Below are positions 15,157-24,357 of a stretch of 64,000 bases of DNA, piece after piece (the first letter of the stretch is position 1; every line of letters starts with the position of its first letter). Source of the DNA: UBA11524 sp964464815 (lineage in GTDB: Bacteria > Bacillota > Clostridia > Christensenellales > Aristaeellaceae). Both the position numbers and the translations under genes were made by a program. The notes under the pieces were generated by a model, which ran no database searches, was not told where the DNA came from, and was given only the letters and a program-made list of their open reading frames with translations. The stretch covers positions 156,626 to 220,625 of the forward strand of contig CAYXHF010000001.1 in assembly GCA_964464815.1 (NCBI GenBank), read 5' to 3'.

Positions 15157-16638
15157 ATGACGCTGCATGCATCGCTTGCCGAAAACTGCGCCGCGCTGGA
15201 TGCACGATTGCACCGGGAAATCAATCCCGATGTACACGTGCGCTTTTTTCGTACCTTCGGGCAAAATGCGGTGGTGTATTTTCTTGATGGCCTGGTGTCA
15301 ACGGACATGTTGCAGCATTATCTTCTCATGCCCTTGCAGGAGCAGACAGAGACACGGGTGGACGATGTGGCACAGGCGATGCGTCAATGCGTGCATCTGA
15401 GCGGTGTACATATGTACACCCACATCAAGGACGTCCTTGTACAGCTCATGAGCGGCCATGCGCTGGTGCTGGTGGAAGGCGTTGCAAGCGCGTTCAGCTT
15501 TGACGCGACCATGTTTGTGCGCCGGAGTATTTCACCGCCCTTGACGGAAAACGTCGTCATGGGCCCGCACCAGGGGTTCAACGAATCCCTGCGCGACTGC
15601 ATCACGCTACTGCGGCGCATGCTGCCTACGCCAGAGCTGATTGGTGAAATGCGTACCATCGGTGATACAATCCCAAAATCGCTGTGCATCCTGTATCTGC
15701 ATGATGCGGTGGACGAGGTGTGCCTGCGGCGCATCAAGGCGCGACTGGACGGCATTCACACCGATTACGTGATGTCCATTGGCGCGCTGGAGCAATTGAT
15801 GGAGGATGCGCCGTTTTCGCTCCTGCCGCAATGCTTGCTGACAGAGCGACCCGACCGCGCGGTGTCGATGCTACTGGAGGGACAAATCGTATTGCTGCTG
15901 GACGGCTCTCCGCAGGCGCTGGTGCTGCCCATCAGCATGATGCATCTGCTGCACACACCGGATGATACATCGTCGCGCTGGCTGTATGGATCGTTCATGC
16001 GGCTGATTCGACTGCTAGGGTTGTTCTGTGCGCTGCTGCTGCCAGCGCTGTTCGTGGCGTTTGTGACATTCCATCCGCAGGCGCTTCCGGCGGCGCTGCT
16101 TACCTCCATTTTGGAAAGTCAGGCAGAGGTACCCTTGTCCGTACCGTTGGAAATGCTGCTGATGCTTGTGATGTTCAACCTCGTGGGAGAAGCCAGCACG
16201 CGCGTGTCAACGCTGACAGGCTCAACACTGGGGACGGTCAGTGGCCTTATTTTGGGGCAAGCGGCGGTAGAGGCAAAGCTGGTGCATCCGCTGCTGATTA
16301 TCGTCGTTGCCGTGGCAAGCCTCGGGTCGTATGCAGTGCCGGATTATTCGCTCGGGCTGGCGGTACGGATTGGACAGCTGTTGCTGCTGGGTGTGGGGAG
16401 CATCTTCGGCGTATACGGCATTGTGCTGTTTATGACGGCGCTATGTGTGCATTTGTGCAGTCTGGAAAGCCTTGGCGCACCCTTTGCCGCTCCGATTGCA
16501 CCCGCCAGACGGCATAATCCCGACCTGCTGACGCGCTGGCCCATTTGGTATCAGCGAACCAGAACATGGCTTGGCCGCGCGGAGGAAGATGTGCGTACCG
16601 AAGGCCCGATGCGCCGCTGGGACAGGAGAAGGCGATGA
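15157..16638 (+). CDS. Spore germination protein, GerA (A-subunit) family
   Basis: 493 residues. A soluble N-terminal half of about 260 residues (including LVLVEGVASAFSFDATMFVRR) is followed by several membrane segments, with the GerA-family stretch VPLEMLLMLVMFNLVGEAST about residue 320 onward. A subunits combine with B and C to form the germinant receptor in the inner spore membrane that senses nutrients and starts ion release. GAGGAGGGAGAG sits just before ATG 15157. The stop overlaps the next start as ATGA, so the three ger genes are translationally coupled. The germinant cannot be predicted. Confidence 0.92.
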   Translation: MTLHASLAENCAALDARLHREINPDVHVRFFRTFGQNAVVYFLDGLVSTDMLQHYLLMPLQEQTETRVDDVAQAMRQCVHLSGVHMYTHIKDVLVQLMSGHALVLVEGVASAFSFDATMFVRRSISPPLTENVVMGPHQGFNESLRDCITLLRRMLPTPELIGEMRTIGDTIPKSLCILYLHDAVDEVCLRRIKARLDGIHTDYVMSIGALEQLMEDAPFSLLPQCLLTERPDRAVSMLLEGQIVLLLDGSPQALVLPISMMHLLHTPDDTSSRWLYGSFMRLIRLLGLFCALLLPALFVAFVTFHPQALPAALLTSILESQAEVPLSVPLEMLLMLVMFNLVGEASTRVSTLTGSTLGTVSGLILGQAAVEAKLVHPLLIIVVAVASLGSYAVPDYSLGLAVRIGQLLLLGVGSIFGVYGIVLFMTALCVHLCSLESLGAPFAAPIAPARRHNPDLLTRWPIWYQRTRTWLGRAEEDVRTEGPMRRWDRRRR

Positions 16639-17696
16639 AGCGGGAACAAATTCGCCTGCAAAAGCGTGCAGAAGCGCAATGGCGAACGCAGACGGCGCTG
16701 CTGCGTCTTATGTGCATTGTATCCATTGGGCGCACGCTGCTCACGCGCATCTTACCGCTGTGCGGCAGTGCATCATGGTGGATGAGCATTGTCTGTCTGC
16801 TGCCGGGCGTGGTGCTGTACTTTGCAAGCGTGTGCCTGATGCGGCGGCGGCACGTCACCTCCTTGCAGGACTTGGGGCGCACATGCTTCGGGCAAGGCGG
16901 CGCTTGGCTTGTCTGCTTGCTGCTGACGGTATTGCTGCTTGTGGACGGGACAGCCTCCATGACAGCACTGGTGACATTTTTCACGCAGGGGATTGGCGCA
17001 CGCGGTACACAATTCATGCTGGCGCTGGTGACCTCCGGCGTGATGCTGCTTTGCCTGAGGCAGGAAGGGCTGAGCCGCGGTGTGTTTCTGCTGCGGCATG
17101 TGCTGGGCGCGTGTGGCATACTGGCGGCGGTCAATGCACTGCTGGATGCACGCTGGGACAATCTGCTGCCGCTCTTGGGAGAAAGCACACCTGCACTATG
17201 GCAAGCGCTGTCGGCAGGCTGGTCGCTGGCGTGGCCGCTGATGGTATTGTTGACATGTCCGCATCCGCAGGGCATGCGCTATGGTCGCATGGCATGGCCG
17301 GTGCTTGTTTCCGGGCCGGTGCTGATGCTGGTCATTTGTCTGGCGATTCCGCCGGAAATCATCATGCTGCGCCAGGGGTTGGCGACGCATTTGGTGCTGC
17401 CGACGCTGTTTCTGCATCCCGCAGTGCGCACACTGGTGCAATGCTTGCTGATGATGACGCTGTTCCTGTCGGTCACAGGATGCGCACAATTGGCGGCGCG
17501 GTTCGCCATGTCGCCGATGTCCTCTGGCTGCAAGGCTGTGCCGTATGGGCTGATTTTGCTCATGACACTGACGCAATTGCTCGATGTGAACCAGCTCTGG
17601 CAGTTCTTCGAGGCAATATCGTCCTGGCTGCTTGCGCCGCTGATGTTGCTGATGGCATTATTGGCGTTATCCGGCGGAAAGGAGCGAAGTGGATGA
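16635..17696 (+). CDS. Spore germination protein, GerB (B-subunit, permease-like) family
   Basis: 353 residues with about ten membrane helices, matching GerAB-type proteins of the APC transporter superfamily, which hold the germinant pocket. I start at ATG 16635, which overlaps the A-subunit stop and has AGGAGAAGG upstream; the frame is open further upstream but only inside the preceding gene. Primary sequence similarity is weak (fast-evolving family), so the call rests on topology, size and its position between A- and C-type genes. Confidence 0.82.
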   Translation: MKREQIRLQKRAEAQWRTQTALLRLMCIVSIGRTLLTRILPLCGSASWWMSIVCLLPGVVLYFASVCLMRRRHVTSLQDLGRTCFGQGGAWLVCLLLTVLLLVDGTASMTALVTFFTQGIGARGTQFMLALVTSGVMLLCLRQEGLSRGVFLLRHVLGACGILAAVNALLDARWDNLLPLLGESTPALWQALSAGWSLAWPLMVLLTCPHPQGMRYGRMAWPVLVSGPVLMLVICLAIPPEIIMLRQGLATHLVLPTLFLHPAVRTLVQCLLMMTLFLSVTGCAQLAARFAMSPMSSGCKAVPYGLILLMTLTQLLDVNQLWQFFEAISSWLLAPLMLLMALLALSGGKERSG

Positions 17697-18682
17697 AAAA
17701 ATGCTGTCTGCTTATGGTGTTGTGCTTGCTGTGCAGCGCCTGCTCCGCTCTGCCACCGGAGGAACGCGCCTTCTGCGTGGCGATGGTGATTGACGGCAAT
17801 CAAGCGTCCTGCACGGTGTCGGTGCGCATTCCGGATTATGCGAAGCAGGGCGGCTATCAGACAATGACACAGACAGGTCGCACACTGTCCGATGCGCTGG
17901 GACGCTTGGAGAGCCATGCGGCGTTGCGATTGCATTGGGGACAAATGCGCCTGATTGTCTTTTCGCGCGCATGGTTAGCGGAAACACCTCTGCCGGAAAC
18001 GCTCACAACGCTGATGCAGCTGGAAAATCTGCGCCTGCATGCCACCTTGGCCGTGACGGAGGAAGACACGGCGAGCCTGATGGAGAAAATCGTACCGACA
18101 AACGGCACACGCCTGAGCAAATCCTTGGACGTGCTGATAGAAGCGCATCAGGAGCAGGGGACGATTCTGCCCAGCAGCATGTCGGCAGTGCTTCGCATGG
18201 GCAGTCGCCAATCGCCAGTGCTGGCTGATGTACATGCGGATGGAGAGGCGTTTTCCCTCTCCGGCGGCTGGATGATCGGGCAGGACGGTCGCCTGACAGG
18301 AAGGCTATCACCGGAGGAAATGCAGCTATGCGGCCTGATGGCTGGACAATTGTCGCGGACGCAGCTGCTTCTGCCATCACATGCGGTGCATATTACCGAA
18401 GCCAGTCGCCACTTGGTGCTGAATGATGACGGCGTAACATGTCGCATCGTCCTGCGCTATGATGTATCGGATTTGAGACCTGAGGAGGTGTCTGACGCAG
18501 TGGCGCAAAGCTGCATGGCGGTGCTGGAAAAGCTGCGGGAAGGAAATTGTGATGCGCTCGGGCTTGGACGGCAAGCCATCGGACGATACCGCACCATGGA
18601 CGCATGGCGGACAAGCAGCTTTGCGGATGAGTTAGCACAACGGCACTGGACAGTTGTTGTTTCCAGCGAACCAGCGGCATAA
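17693..18682 (+). CDS. Spore germination protein, Ger(x)C lipoprotein family
   Basis: 329 residues from ATG 17693 (ATGA overlap with the B gene). The N-terminus MKKCCLLMVLCLLCSACSAL is a lipoprotein-type signal, though the residue at -3 of the putative lipidated Cys is Cys rather than Leu or Val. Later segments (SHAALRLHWGQMRLIVFSRA and the C-terminal RIVLRYDVSDLRPEEV) fit GerC proteins, which anchor to the outer face of the inner spore membrane and are needed for receptor function. A long open frame extends upstream through the B gene but is a shadow. A terminator follows the stop. Confidence 0.88.
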   Translation: MKKCCLLMVLCLLCSACSALPPEERAFCVAMVIDGNQASCTVSVRIPDYAKQGGYQTMTQTGRTLSDALGRLESHAALRLHWGQMRLIVFSRAWLAETPLPETLTTLMQLENLRLHATLAVTEEDTASLMEKIVPTNGTRLSKSLDVLIEAHQEQGTILPSSMSAVLRMGSRQSPVLADVHADGEAFSLSGGWMIGQDGRLTGRLSPEEMQLCGLMAGQLSRTQLLLPSHAVHITEASRHLVLNDDGVTCRIVLRYDVSDLRPEEVSDAVAQSCMAVLEKLREGNCDALGLGRQAIGRYRTMDAWRTSSFADELAQRHWTVVVSSEPAA

Positions 18683-18695
18683 TACAGACATAAAA

Positions 18696-18731
18696 ACCCG
18701 CTTCCAACGAATGAAAACGAAGGAAGCGGGT
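18696..18731. terminator. Bidirectional terminator between ger operon and DNA glycosylase
   Basis: ACCCGCTTCC (18696-18705) pairs with GGAAGCGGGT (18722-18731), flanked by A5 on the left and a T-containing tail on the right. Confidence 0.8.
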
Positions 18732-18737
18732 CATTTC

Positions 18738-19226
18738 TTATGTTGATTCCGGCAAAAGCGCCTGTTGCCAGCATGCAATGAGCTTGGGCAGTGTCCAGAC
18801 AGCGTTGGCCGGGCTGGTGGAAGGCAACACAAGCGGCGCGATTTGCAGAATCGGCTGCAAATGCGTCTGATAGAGCGTGCCAGCCAGCTTGCCATTGCAC
18901 AAAACGCGTGTGATGTGGGCTGTTTCCGTAATCTGCGAAATCGGCACAGGCACAGCCTGACGGACAGAAGCGTCGGAGGAGCCTTCAATTTCGCAGGAGG
19001 CAATCACATCCCAAAGCGCCAGATGATGACGGAGCAGCAACTGTGTCTTCTCCTGCATCGTCTCCGGATTCGGTTCATGATAGACGGCGGAAAGCATGCG
19101 CCAGAAGCGGTTTTGCGGGTGCGCGTAGTAGAAGCCCTCTGCACGACTTTTGACAGACGGAAAACTGCCCAAAATCAACGTGTGACAGTTGGCATCAACT
19201 ACAGGCGCAAACGGATGCGTCGGCAT
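18738..19226 (-). CDS. Uracil/hypoxanthine DNA glycosylase superfamily (family 6-like) protein
   Basis: 162 residues. LILGSFPSVKSRAEGFYYAHPQNRFW is the N-terminal motif of the small HDG/MUG-like glycosylases (the PQNRFW segment lies at the base pocket), and VLPSTSPANA near the C-terminus is the second conserved motif. These enzymes remove deaminated bases, chiefly hypoxanthine, from DNA to begin base-excision repair. Its ATG (19226) overlaps the yhbY stop in TAATG, so it is co-translated with yhbY downstream of obg. Confidence 0.85.
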   Translation of the reverse strand: MPTHPFAPVVDANCHTLILGSFPSVKSRAEGFYYAHPQNRFWRMLSAVYHEPNPETMQEKTQLLLRHHLALWDVIASCEIEGSSDASVRQAVPVPISQITETAHITRVLCNGKLAGTLYQTHLQPILQIAPLVLPSTSPANAVWTLPKLIACWQQALLPEST

Positions 19227-19516
19227 TAGTCTTCCAGCACGATGCGGGGATTCTCCTCGCTGGGACGATACATCACGAAACGACGGCCGATGCACTGCAC
19301 CGGTTCAGCCTCCAGCGCGGCGCACAGCTCCGTGCATGCTTCGCGGGCCGTCAACGGGCAGCCCTGCTGCACGGCGCACTTAATCAGTTCACGGGCTTCC
19401 AGGGCGTCGCTGGCCTGCTTGATGGTGCCGGGCACAACGCCGTCCTTGCCGATGTAAAGAATGGTTTCCATGGTATTGGCCATGCTACGCAGCATGGCAC
19501 GCTGCTTGCTGTTCAT
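19226..19516 (-). CDS. yhbY: YhbY-type CRM-domain RNA-binding protein
   Basis: 96 residues, the whole length being one CRM domain: KQRAMLRSMANTMETILYIGKDGV, the RELIKCAV helix, and GRRFVMYRPSEENP at the end. YhbY binds precursors of the large ribosomal subunit. Placement directly after obg is conserved in Firmicutes and links both to 50S assembly. Confidence 0.93.
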   Translation of the reverse strand: MNSKQRAMLRSMANTMETILYIGKDGVVPGTIKQASDALEARELIKCAVQQGCPLTAREACTELCAALEAEPVQCIGRRFVMYRPSEENPRIVLED

Positions 19517-19534
19517 ATACTGTGATTTCTCCTG

Positions 19535-20809
19535 TTATTCCACAAAGTCAAATTCCATGTCGATGATGCGGACGGTGTCGCCTTCCTTCGCGCCAGCGGT
19601 GCGCAGGGCGTCAATCACGCCCCACTTGCGCAGCGTGCGGTGGAACCAGCTCATGGATTCCTCATCATCAAAGTTCACGGAGTCAATCAGGCGCTGCATG
19701 GACGTGCCGACCACCTCATAGACCGCGCCATCACGAACCACCTCGAACGTGCCGGGCTTGACGGAGTCGTCATAGGCCACTTCTTCCTCGAAGTGAACAA
19801 TCGGCGGCAGTGCCTCCAGAATGTCGGCCGTGGTATCCAGCAGGGCATCAAAGCCCTGATGCGTGGCGGCAGAAACGACAAACACGGGATAATCAAGCCC
19901 AAGCTCCGCCAGATGTGCCTTCAGGCGCTCGACATTTTCCTCGGCATCGGGCAAATCGGACTTGTTGCACACAACAATCTGCGGACGCTCGGCCAGCTCG
20001 CCATAGTTCGCCAGCTCGTGATTGATCTGGTCGAAATCCTCCACCGGATTGCGGCCTTCACTGCCTGCAATGTCCAGCACGTGCAGCAGCAGGCGAGTGC
20101 GCTCCACGTGACGCAGGAAGTCATGACCCAGGCCAGCACCTTCCGCCGCGCCCTCAATCAGACCGGGAATGTCAGCCAACACAATGTCCTTGCCATGGCG
20201 ACGGACAATGCCCAGATTCGGCGTCAGGGTCGTGAAGTGATAGTTGCCAATCTTCGGCTTAGCGCTGGTGACGACCGAAAGAATGGTCGACTTGCCCACG
20301 TTGGGGTAGCCTACCAGACCCACATCGGCGATGGTCTTGAGCTCCAGCAGGAACGTGTGAACATCCGTCTTGATGCCGGGCTTGGCGAAGTTCGGCGCCT
20401 GACGCGTAGGCGTTGCGAAATGACGGTTGCCCCAGCCGCCACGGCCACCATGCAGGATGGTGCGCGTTTCGCCAGGCGTATCCATATCCGCAACAACAGC
20501 GCCGGATTCGGCTTCACGGATGACCGTGCCAACAGGCACCTTGATCAGCAGGTTTTCACCGCGCTTGCCCGTGCAGTTGCCAGCTGCGCCGTCCACGCCG
20601 TTTTCGGCGGTATACTTGCTCTTGAAGCGGAAATCCAGCAGGGTGTGCATGTTGATGTCGGCATAGAAGCAGACGTCGCCGCCGTTGCCACCATCACCGC
20701 CGTCCGGGCCGCCGTTCAAAACGAACTTTTCGCGGTGGAAGGACATGCTGCCGTTGCCGCCGTTACCTGCCTTGCAGGTGATTTTTACATGGTCTACAAA
20801 ATTGCCCAT
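19535..20809 (-). CDS. obg: Obg/CgtA ribosome-assembly GTPase
   Basis: 424 residues with all three domains: the glycine-rich Obg fold (GNGGNGSMSFHREKFVLNGG to about 158), the G domain with GYPNVGKST (P-loop), DIPGLIEGA (G3) and NKSD (G4), and the C-terminal OCT domain of about 75 residues found in Gram-positive Obg. It binds the 50S subunit late in assembly and responds to (p)ppGpp. It is often preceded by rplU and rpmA; these are not here. yhbY follows by 18 nt. Confidence 0.97.
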   Translation of the reverse strand: MGNFVDHVKITCKAGNGGNGSMSFHREKFVLNGGPDGGDGGNGGDVCFYADINMHTLLDFRFKSKYTAENGVDGAAGNCTGKRGENLLIKVPVGTVIREAESGAVVADMDTPGETRTILHGGRGGWGNRHFATPTRQAPNFAKPGIKTDVHTFLLELKTIADVGLVGYPNVGKSTILSVVTSAKPKIGNYHFTTLTPNLGIVRRHGKDIVLADIPGLIEGAAEGAGLGHDFLRHVERTRLLLHVLDIAGSEGRNPVEDFDQINHELANYGELAERPQIVVCNKSDLPDAEENVERLKAHLAELGLDYPVFVVSAATHQGFDALLDTTADILEALPPIVHFEEEVAYDDSVKPGTFEVVRDGAVYEVVGTSMQRLIDSVNFDDEESMSWFHRTLRKWGVIDALRTAGAKEGDTVRIIDMEFDFVE

Positions 20810-20838
20810 ACAACCTCCATAGGGGACATGAGAGAAAT

Positions 20839-20869
20839 CGTGTCAGGGGCAGTATCGTCCCCTGACACG
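20839..20869 (-). terminator. Hairpin after the PFL-family gene
   Basis: An 11-bp perfect stem (20839-20849 with 20859-20869, 9-nt loop) lies 5 nt after the stop of the PFL-family gene. The T-stretch that follows on the minus strand is weak. Confidence 0.65.
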
Positions 20870-20873
20870 CGGG

Positions 20874-22220
20874 TTAATTGCGCAGCGAATGCAGCGGCGC
20901 AGGAATGCGACCGCCACGGGCCACGAAATCTTCATTGTGATAGGGATTAACCGGCATGACAGGCGCGTAGCCCAGCAGACCGCCGAATTCAACGGTATCG
21001 CCAGCCTTCTTGCCAACCGCAGGAATCACGCGCACGGCCGTGGTCTTGTTGTTGACCATGCCGATGGCGGCTTCGTCCGCGATGATGCCGGAGATGGCTT
21101 CTGCCGTGGTGTCGCCCGGAATGGCAATCATGTCCAGACCCACGGAGCAGACGCACGTCATGGCTTCGAGCTTTTCCAGCGTCAAAGCACCGGCGGCGGC
21201 GGCTTCAATCATGCCAATGTCCTCGCTGACCGGAATGAAAGCGCCACTGAGGCCACCAACGTGGTTGGAGGCCATCACGCCGCCCTTTTTCACTGCGTCA
21301 TTGAGCAGGGCAAGGGCAGCCGTCGTGCCAGGCGCACCGGCCATTTCCAGACCCATTTCCGTCAGCACATGCGCCACGGAGTCACCACGGGCAGGCGTGG
21401 GCGCAAGGGACAGGTCCACAATGCCGAAGGGAATGTTCAGGCGCTGCGACGCCTCACGGGCGACCAGCTGACCAACACGCGTAATCTTGAACGCCGTCTT
21501 CTTGATGGTTTCCGCCACCACGTCAAAGGGTTCGCCCTTGACGCTTTCCAGTGCACGCTTGACAACGCCCGGACCGGAAACGCCCACGTTAATGGCGCAT
21601 TCGGGTTCGCCCACACCGCAGAAAGCACCCGCCATGAAAGGATTATCTTCCACAGCATTGCAGAACACGACCAGCTTGGCACAGCCAAGGCCGTCCGTAT
21701 CAGCCGTCAGAGCTGCCGTCTTCTTGATGATCTGACCCATGTCGCGCACGGCGTTCATGTTGATGCCTGCACGCGTGCTGCCGACGTTGACAGAGGAGCA
21801 AAGGCGCTCCGTCGTGGCCAGCACCTCAGGGATGGATTCCAGCAGGCGTTCGTCAGCCAGCGTTGCGCCCTTGTGCATCAGGGCAGAATAGCCACCCAGG
21901 AAGTTGACGCCCATTTCCTTCGCGGCACGGTCAAGTGCCTTGGCAATCGGACGCGGGTCACCCTGACAAATCAGGCTGACGGGCGTGACAGAAATGCGCT
22001 TGTTGACAATCGGAATACCCAGCTCACGTTCGATGGCTTCACCGGTGCGCACCAAATCCTTGGCGACACGGCAAATCTTATCATACACGCGCTGCGCACA
22101 TGCTTCGGGCGAGGGATGCGAGCAGTCCAGCAGATTGATACCCAGCGTGATGGTGCGGATATCAAAATTCTGCTCCTGAATCATGGCCATTGTTTGGAGG
22201 ATTTCGCCTGTTTCAATCAT
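20874..22220 (-). CDS. UPF0210 / PFL-family protein
   Basis: 448 residues. MIETGEILQTMAMIQEQNFD and the LGINLLDCSHPS segment are the hallmark start of the UPF0210 family, which has a pyruvate formate-lyase-like fold and unknown biochemical role. The protein is full length. In many Firmicutes it is paired with a small ACT-domain protein, exactly as here (18 nt upstream), suggesting that the ACT protein regulates it by binding a small molecule. No catalytic assignment is justified. Confidence 0.9.
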   Translation of the reverse strand: MIETGEILQTMAMIQEQNFDIRTITLGINLLDCSHPSPEACAQRVYDKICRVAKDLVRTGEAIERELGIPIVNKRISVTPVSLICQGDPRPIAKALDRAAKEMGVNFLGGYSALMHKGATLADERLLESIPEVLATTERLCSSVNVGSTRAGINMNAVRDMGQIIKKTAALTADTDGLGCAKLVVFCNAVEDNPFMAGAFCGVGEPECAINVGVSGPGVVKRALESVKGEPFDVVAETIKKTAFKITRVGQLVAREASQRLNIPFGIVDLSLAPTPARGDSVAHVLTEMGLEMAGAPGTTAALALLNDAVKKGGVMASNHVGGLSGAFIPVSEDIGMIEAAAAGALTLEKLEAMTCVCSVGLDMIAIPGDTTAEAISGIIADEAAIGMVNNKTTAVRVIPAVGKKAGDTVEFGGLLGYAPVMPVNPYHNEDFVARGGRIPAPLHSLRN

Positions 22221-22238
22221 GATGCTGTCCTCCTCCGG

Positions 22239-22511
22239 TTAAATGCGATGCATTGCATCGAAAATATCCATGCGCTGAAGGTGAATGTTCAGGTGCATTT
22301 CGTCGCGAATGGGCTGGAACGCCTCATCCACGGCGGCAAATTCCATCTGCGCACCGTCCAGATCAACGACCATCATCATCGTGAAGCAGCCCGACAGGAT
22401 GGTTTGCGTAATATCGAGGATGTTAATGTTGAGTTCAGCCAATTTGGTGGCTACACGGGCGATAATGCCCGTAGCGTCCTGTCCAGTGACGGAAATCAAA
22501 GCCTTGGTCAT
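22239..22511 (-). CDS. ACT-domain protein, UPF0237 family
   Basis: 90 residues forming a single ACT domain: LISVTGQDATGIIARVATKL and NINILDITQTIL. ATG 22511 follows AAAGGGAGG by 9 nt. ACT domains bind amino acids or similar ligands to regulate partners, and the partner is probably the PFL-family protein encoded next. Function unknown. A promoter is visible about 85 nt upstream. Confidence 0.92.
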   Translation of the reverse strand: MTKALISVTGQDATGIIARVATKLAELNINILDITQTILSGCFTMMMVVDLDGAQMEFAAVDEAFQPIRDEMHLNIHLQRMDIFDAMHRI

Positions 22512-22595
22512 GCTTAGTATCCTCCCTTTCAGCGGCGATTTATTCGCCGAATGCACACAAAAAACTATGGATATGTCCACGACACATCCTTCACA

Positions 22596-22624
22596 ACAAT
22601 AGCAGGAAATGTGCCGAATGTCAA
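22596..22624 (-). promoter_or_regulatory. Promoter for the ACT-PFL operon
   Basis: TTGACA (22624-22619), 17-nt spacer, TATTGT (22601-22596) on the minus strand. The leader holds a small GGCGA/TCGCC hairpin. Confidence 0.75.
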
Positions 22625-22737
22625 GCAAAACATGCGAAAATGAACGCCTGAGAAAGTTTTTTGTTTGTTCTAAAACTATTTTCGGGGCTTTCTTTTGCCT
22701 TGCAGAAGTTTTTCCGATAGAAAAAGGCGCGTATGAC

Positions 22738-22767
22738 TTGATTATTCAGGGGTAGATAGAGTATAAT
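22738..22767 (+). promoter_or_regulatory. Promoter for murC
   Basis: TTGATT at 22738-22743, 18-nt spacer, TATAAT at 22762-22767, about 40 nt before the murC ATG. Confidence 0.75.
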
Positions 22768-22806
22768 ACAAACGGAAAATGCTTGAATAACAGGAGAGAG
22801 ATAGCA

Positions 22807-24213
22807 ATGAACACACCACGTATTCAGGATTTTGCCGGGAAACGGATTCATATGATTGGTATTGGCGGTTCGAGCATGTCTGGCCTGGCGCAGATGCTTC
22901 TGGATCTGGGTTATCAGGTGACTGGCTCTGACCAGACCGATGGATATTTGGTGCCGGATGTGCGGGCCGCTGGCATTTCGGTGGCCATTGGTCACAAGGC
23001 AGAAAATGTGCATGGCGCGGATTTGATTGTGTATACCGCCGCCATCCAAAAAGACAATCCGGAATTGATGGAAGCGGCGCGCCTTGATATTCCGACCATG
23101 GAGCGCGCGGAGCTGCTGGGACAGCTGATGGCGCATTATGCCCGTGCCGTTGGCATCAGCGGCGCGCATGGCAAAACGACGGCAACGTCGATGCTTGCGG
23201 AAATTCTGCTGGAAGGTGACTGTGACCCGTCGGTGTCCATTGGCGGCAAGCTGGATGCCATCGGCGGTTCGGTGCGTGTGGGACACAGCGACATCTTTGT
23301 CGCAGAAGCCTGCGAATACAATCGCTCCTTCCTGCACATGCATCCTGCATTGGCCGTTGTGCTGAATATTGATGCCGATCATCTGGATTGCTACAAGGAT
23401 ATTGACGAAATCGAGCAGACGTTTGGTCAGTTCCTGCACCTGCTGCCGGAAAACGGCATCGCCATCGGCAACGGTACGGATGAGCGCGTGATGCGTCAGC
23501 TGAAAACGCTGTCCTGCCGCACGATTACCTTCGGCCTGACGGCGGCTTGTGATGTGCATCCGGTCAATCTGAAAAAGGACGAAGAAAGCTATCCGATGTT
23601 CGACTTGTGCATTCAGGGCCAGATTGTGGCGCATGTCCATCTGAACGTGCTGGGTAACTTCAATGTGGAAAATGCACTGGCGGCTTTGGCGGCAGCCTGG
23701 GCGCTGGGCGCGGATATGCAAAAGGCTGCGGAAAGCCTGCATCGCTTCAAGGGCGCACATCGTCGCTTTGAAAAGACGGGCATGCTCTGCGGTGCGGAAA
23801 TGTATCACGACTATGGGCACAATCCGACGGAAATGCGCAACACCGTCTCAGTGGCGCGAGAGCACGCGAAGGGAAAGGTCTATGCTGTCATGCAGCCGCA
23901 TACCTATGCGCGTGTCACCACACTGTACAATGACTACCTGACCTGCACCGAGGAGGCCGATGTGACGGTCGTGATGGATATTTTCTGCGCCCGCGAACGT
24001 CGTGAGGACTATCCGGCAGACCTGAACAGCGGCAAGCTGGTGGAAGGAATGCGTGCGCACGGCCTGAACGCCGTCTGGACGCCTTCCTTCGACGATACGG
24101 AAAAATACCTGCGTGAGCATTTGCAGCCGGGTGATTTGGCGGTCACGATGGGCTGTGGCAACGTGAATGAGCTGAACGACCAGATTGAAAAGCACGAAAA
24201 GCAACATCAGTAA
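22807..24213 (+). CDS. murC: UDP-N-acetylmuramate-L-alanine ligase MurC
   Basis: 468 residues from ATG 22807 with AGGAGAGAG upstream. The N-terminal UDP-binding domain begins HMIGIGGSSMSGLAQMLLDL; the central ATPase has GAHGKTT; the C-terminal domain includes YHDYGHNPTEM. MurC adds L-alanine to UDP-MurNAc, the first amino acid of the peptidoglycan stem peptide, in the cytoplasm. GSSMSG rather than the usual GxGMSG is a minor variant. Alanine racemase, which makes D-Ala for the same peptide, follows. Confidence 0.95.
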   Translation: MNTPRIQDFAGKRIHMIGIGGSSMSGLAQMLLDLGYQVTGSDQTDGYLVPDVRAAGISVAIGHKAENVHGADLIVYTAAIQKDNPELMEAARLDIPTMERAELLGQLMAHYARAVGISGAHGKTTATSMLAEILLEGDCDPSVSIGGKLDAIGGSVRVGHSDIFVAEACEYNRSFLHMHPALAVVLNIDADHLDCYKDIDEIEQTFGQFLHLLPENGIAIGNGTDERVMRQLKTLSCRTITFGLTAACDVHPVNLKKDEESYPMFDLCIQGQIVAHVHLNVLGNFNVENALAALAAAWALGADMQKAAESLHRFKGAHRRFEKTGMLCGAEMYHDYGHNPTEMRNTVSVAREHAKGKVYAVMQPHTYARVTTLYNDYLTCTEEADVTVVMDIFCARERREDYPADLNSGKLVEGMRAHGLNAVWTPSFDDTEKYLREHLQPGDLAVTMGCGNVNELNDQIEKHEKQHQ

Positions 24214-24229
24214 TGTCATCCATCCCTTG

Positions 24230-24272
24230 AAAAGGACGGCAAAATGGGCTGAAATCCGTTTTGCCCCTTTTC
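24230..24272 (+). terminator. Terminator after murC
   Basis: A near-perfect stem, AAAAGGAC-GGCAAAATGG with CCGTTTTGCC-CCTTTT, ends in a T-rich run 17 nt past the murC stop. Confidence 0.7.
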
Positions 24273-24287
24273 TTTAGCAGGGGAATA

Positions 24288-24296
24288 TGGTATAAT
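24288..24296 (+). promoter_or_regulatory. Extended -10 promoter for alr
   Basis: TGGTATAAT at 24288-24296 is an extended -10 element; no clear -35 is visible. It lies about 60 nt before the alanine racemase start. Confidence 0.6.
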
Positions 24297-24357
24297 AGAA
24301 GACAGTCTGCCGCCAAGGCGTGCAGGATTGTTGCAAATAAGGAAGGTGAGCTGCGTC

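Noticed and set aside
16571..17692. Upstream extension of the gerC-type frame through the B-subunit gene
   Set aside because: The lipoprotein signal begins at ATG 17693 and the upstream part runs inside the B gene without a family match.
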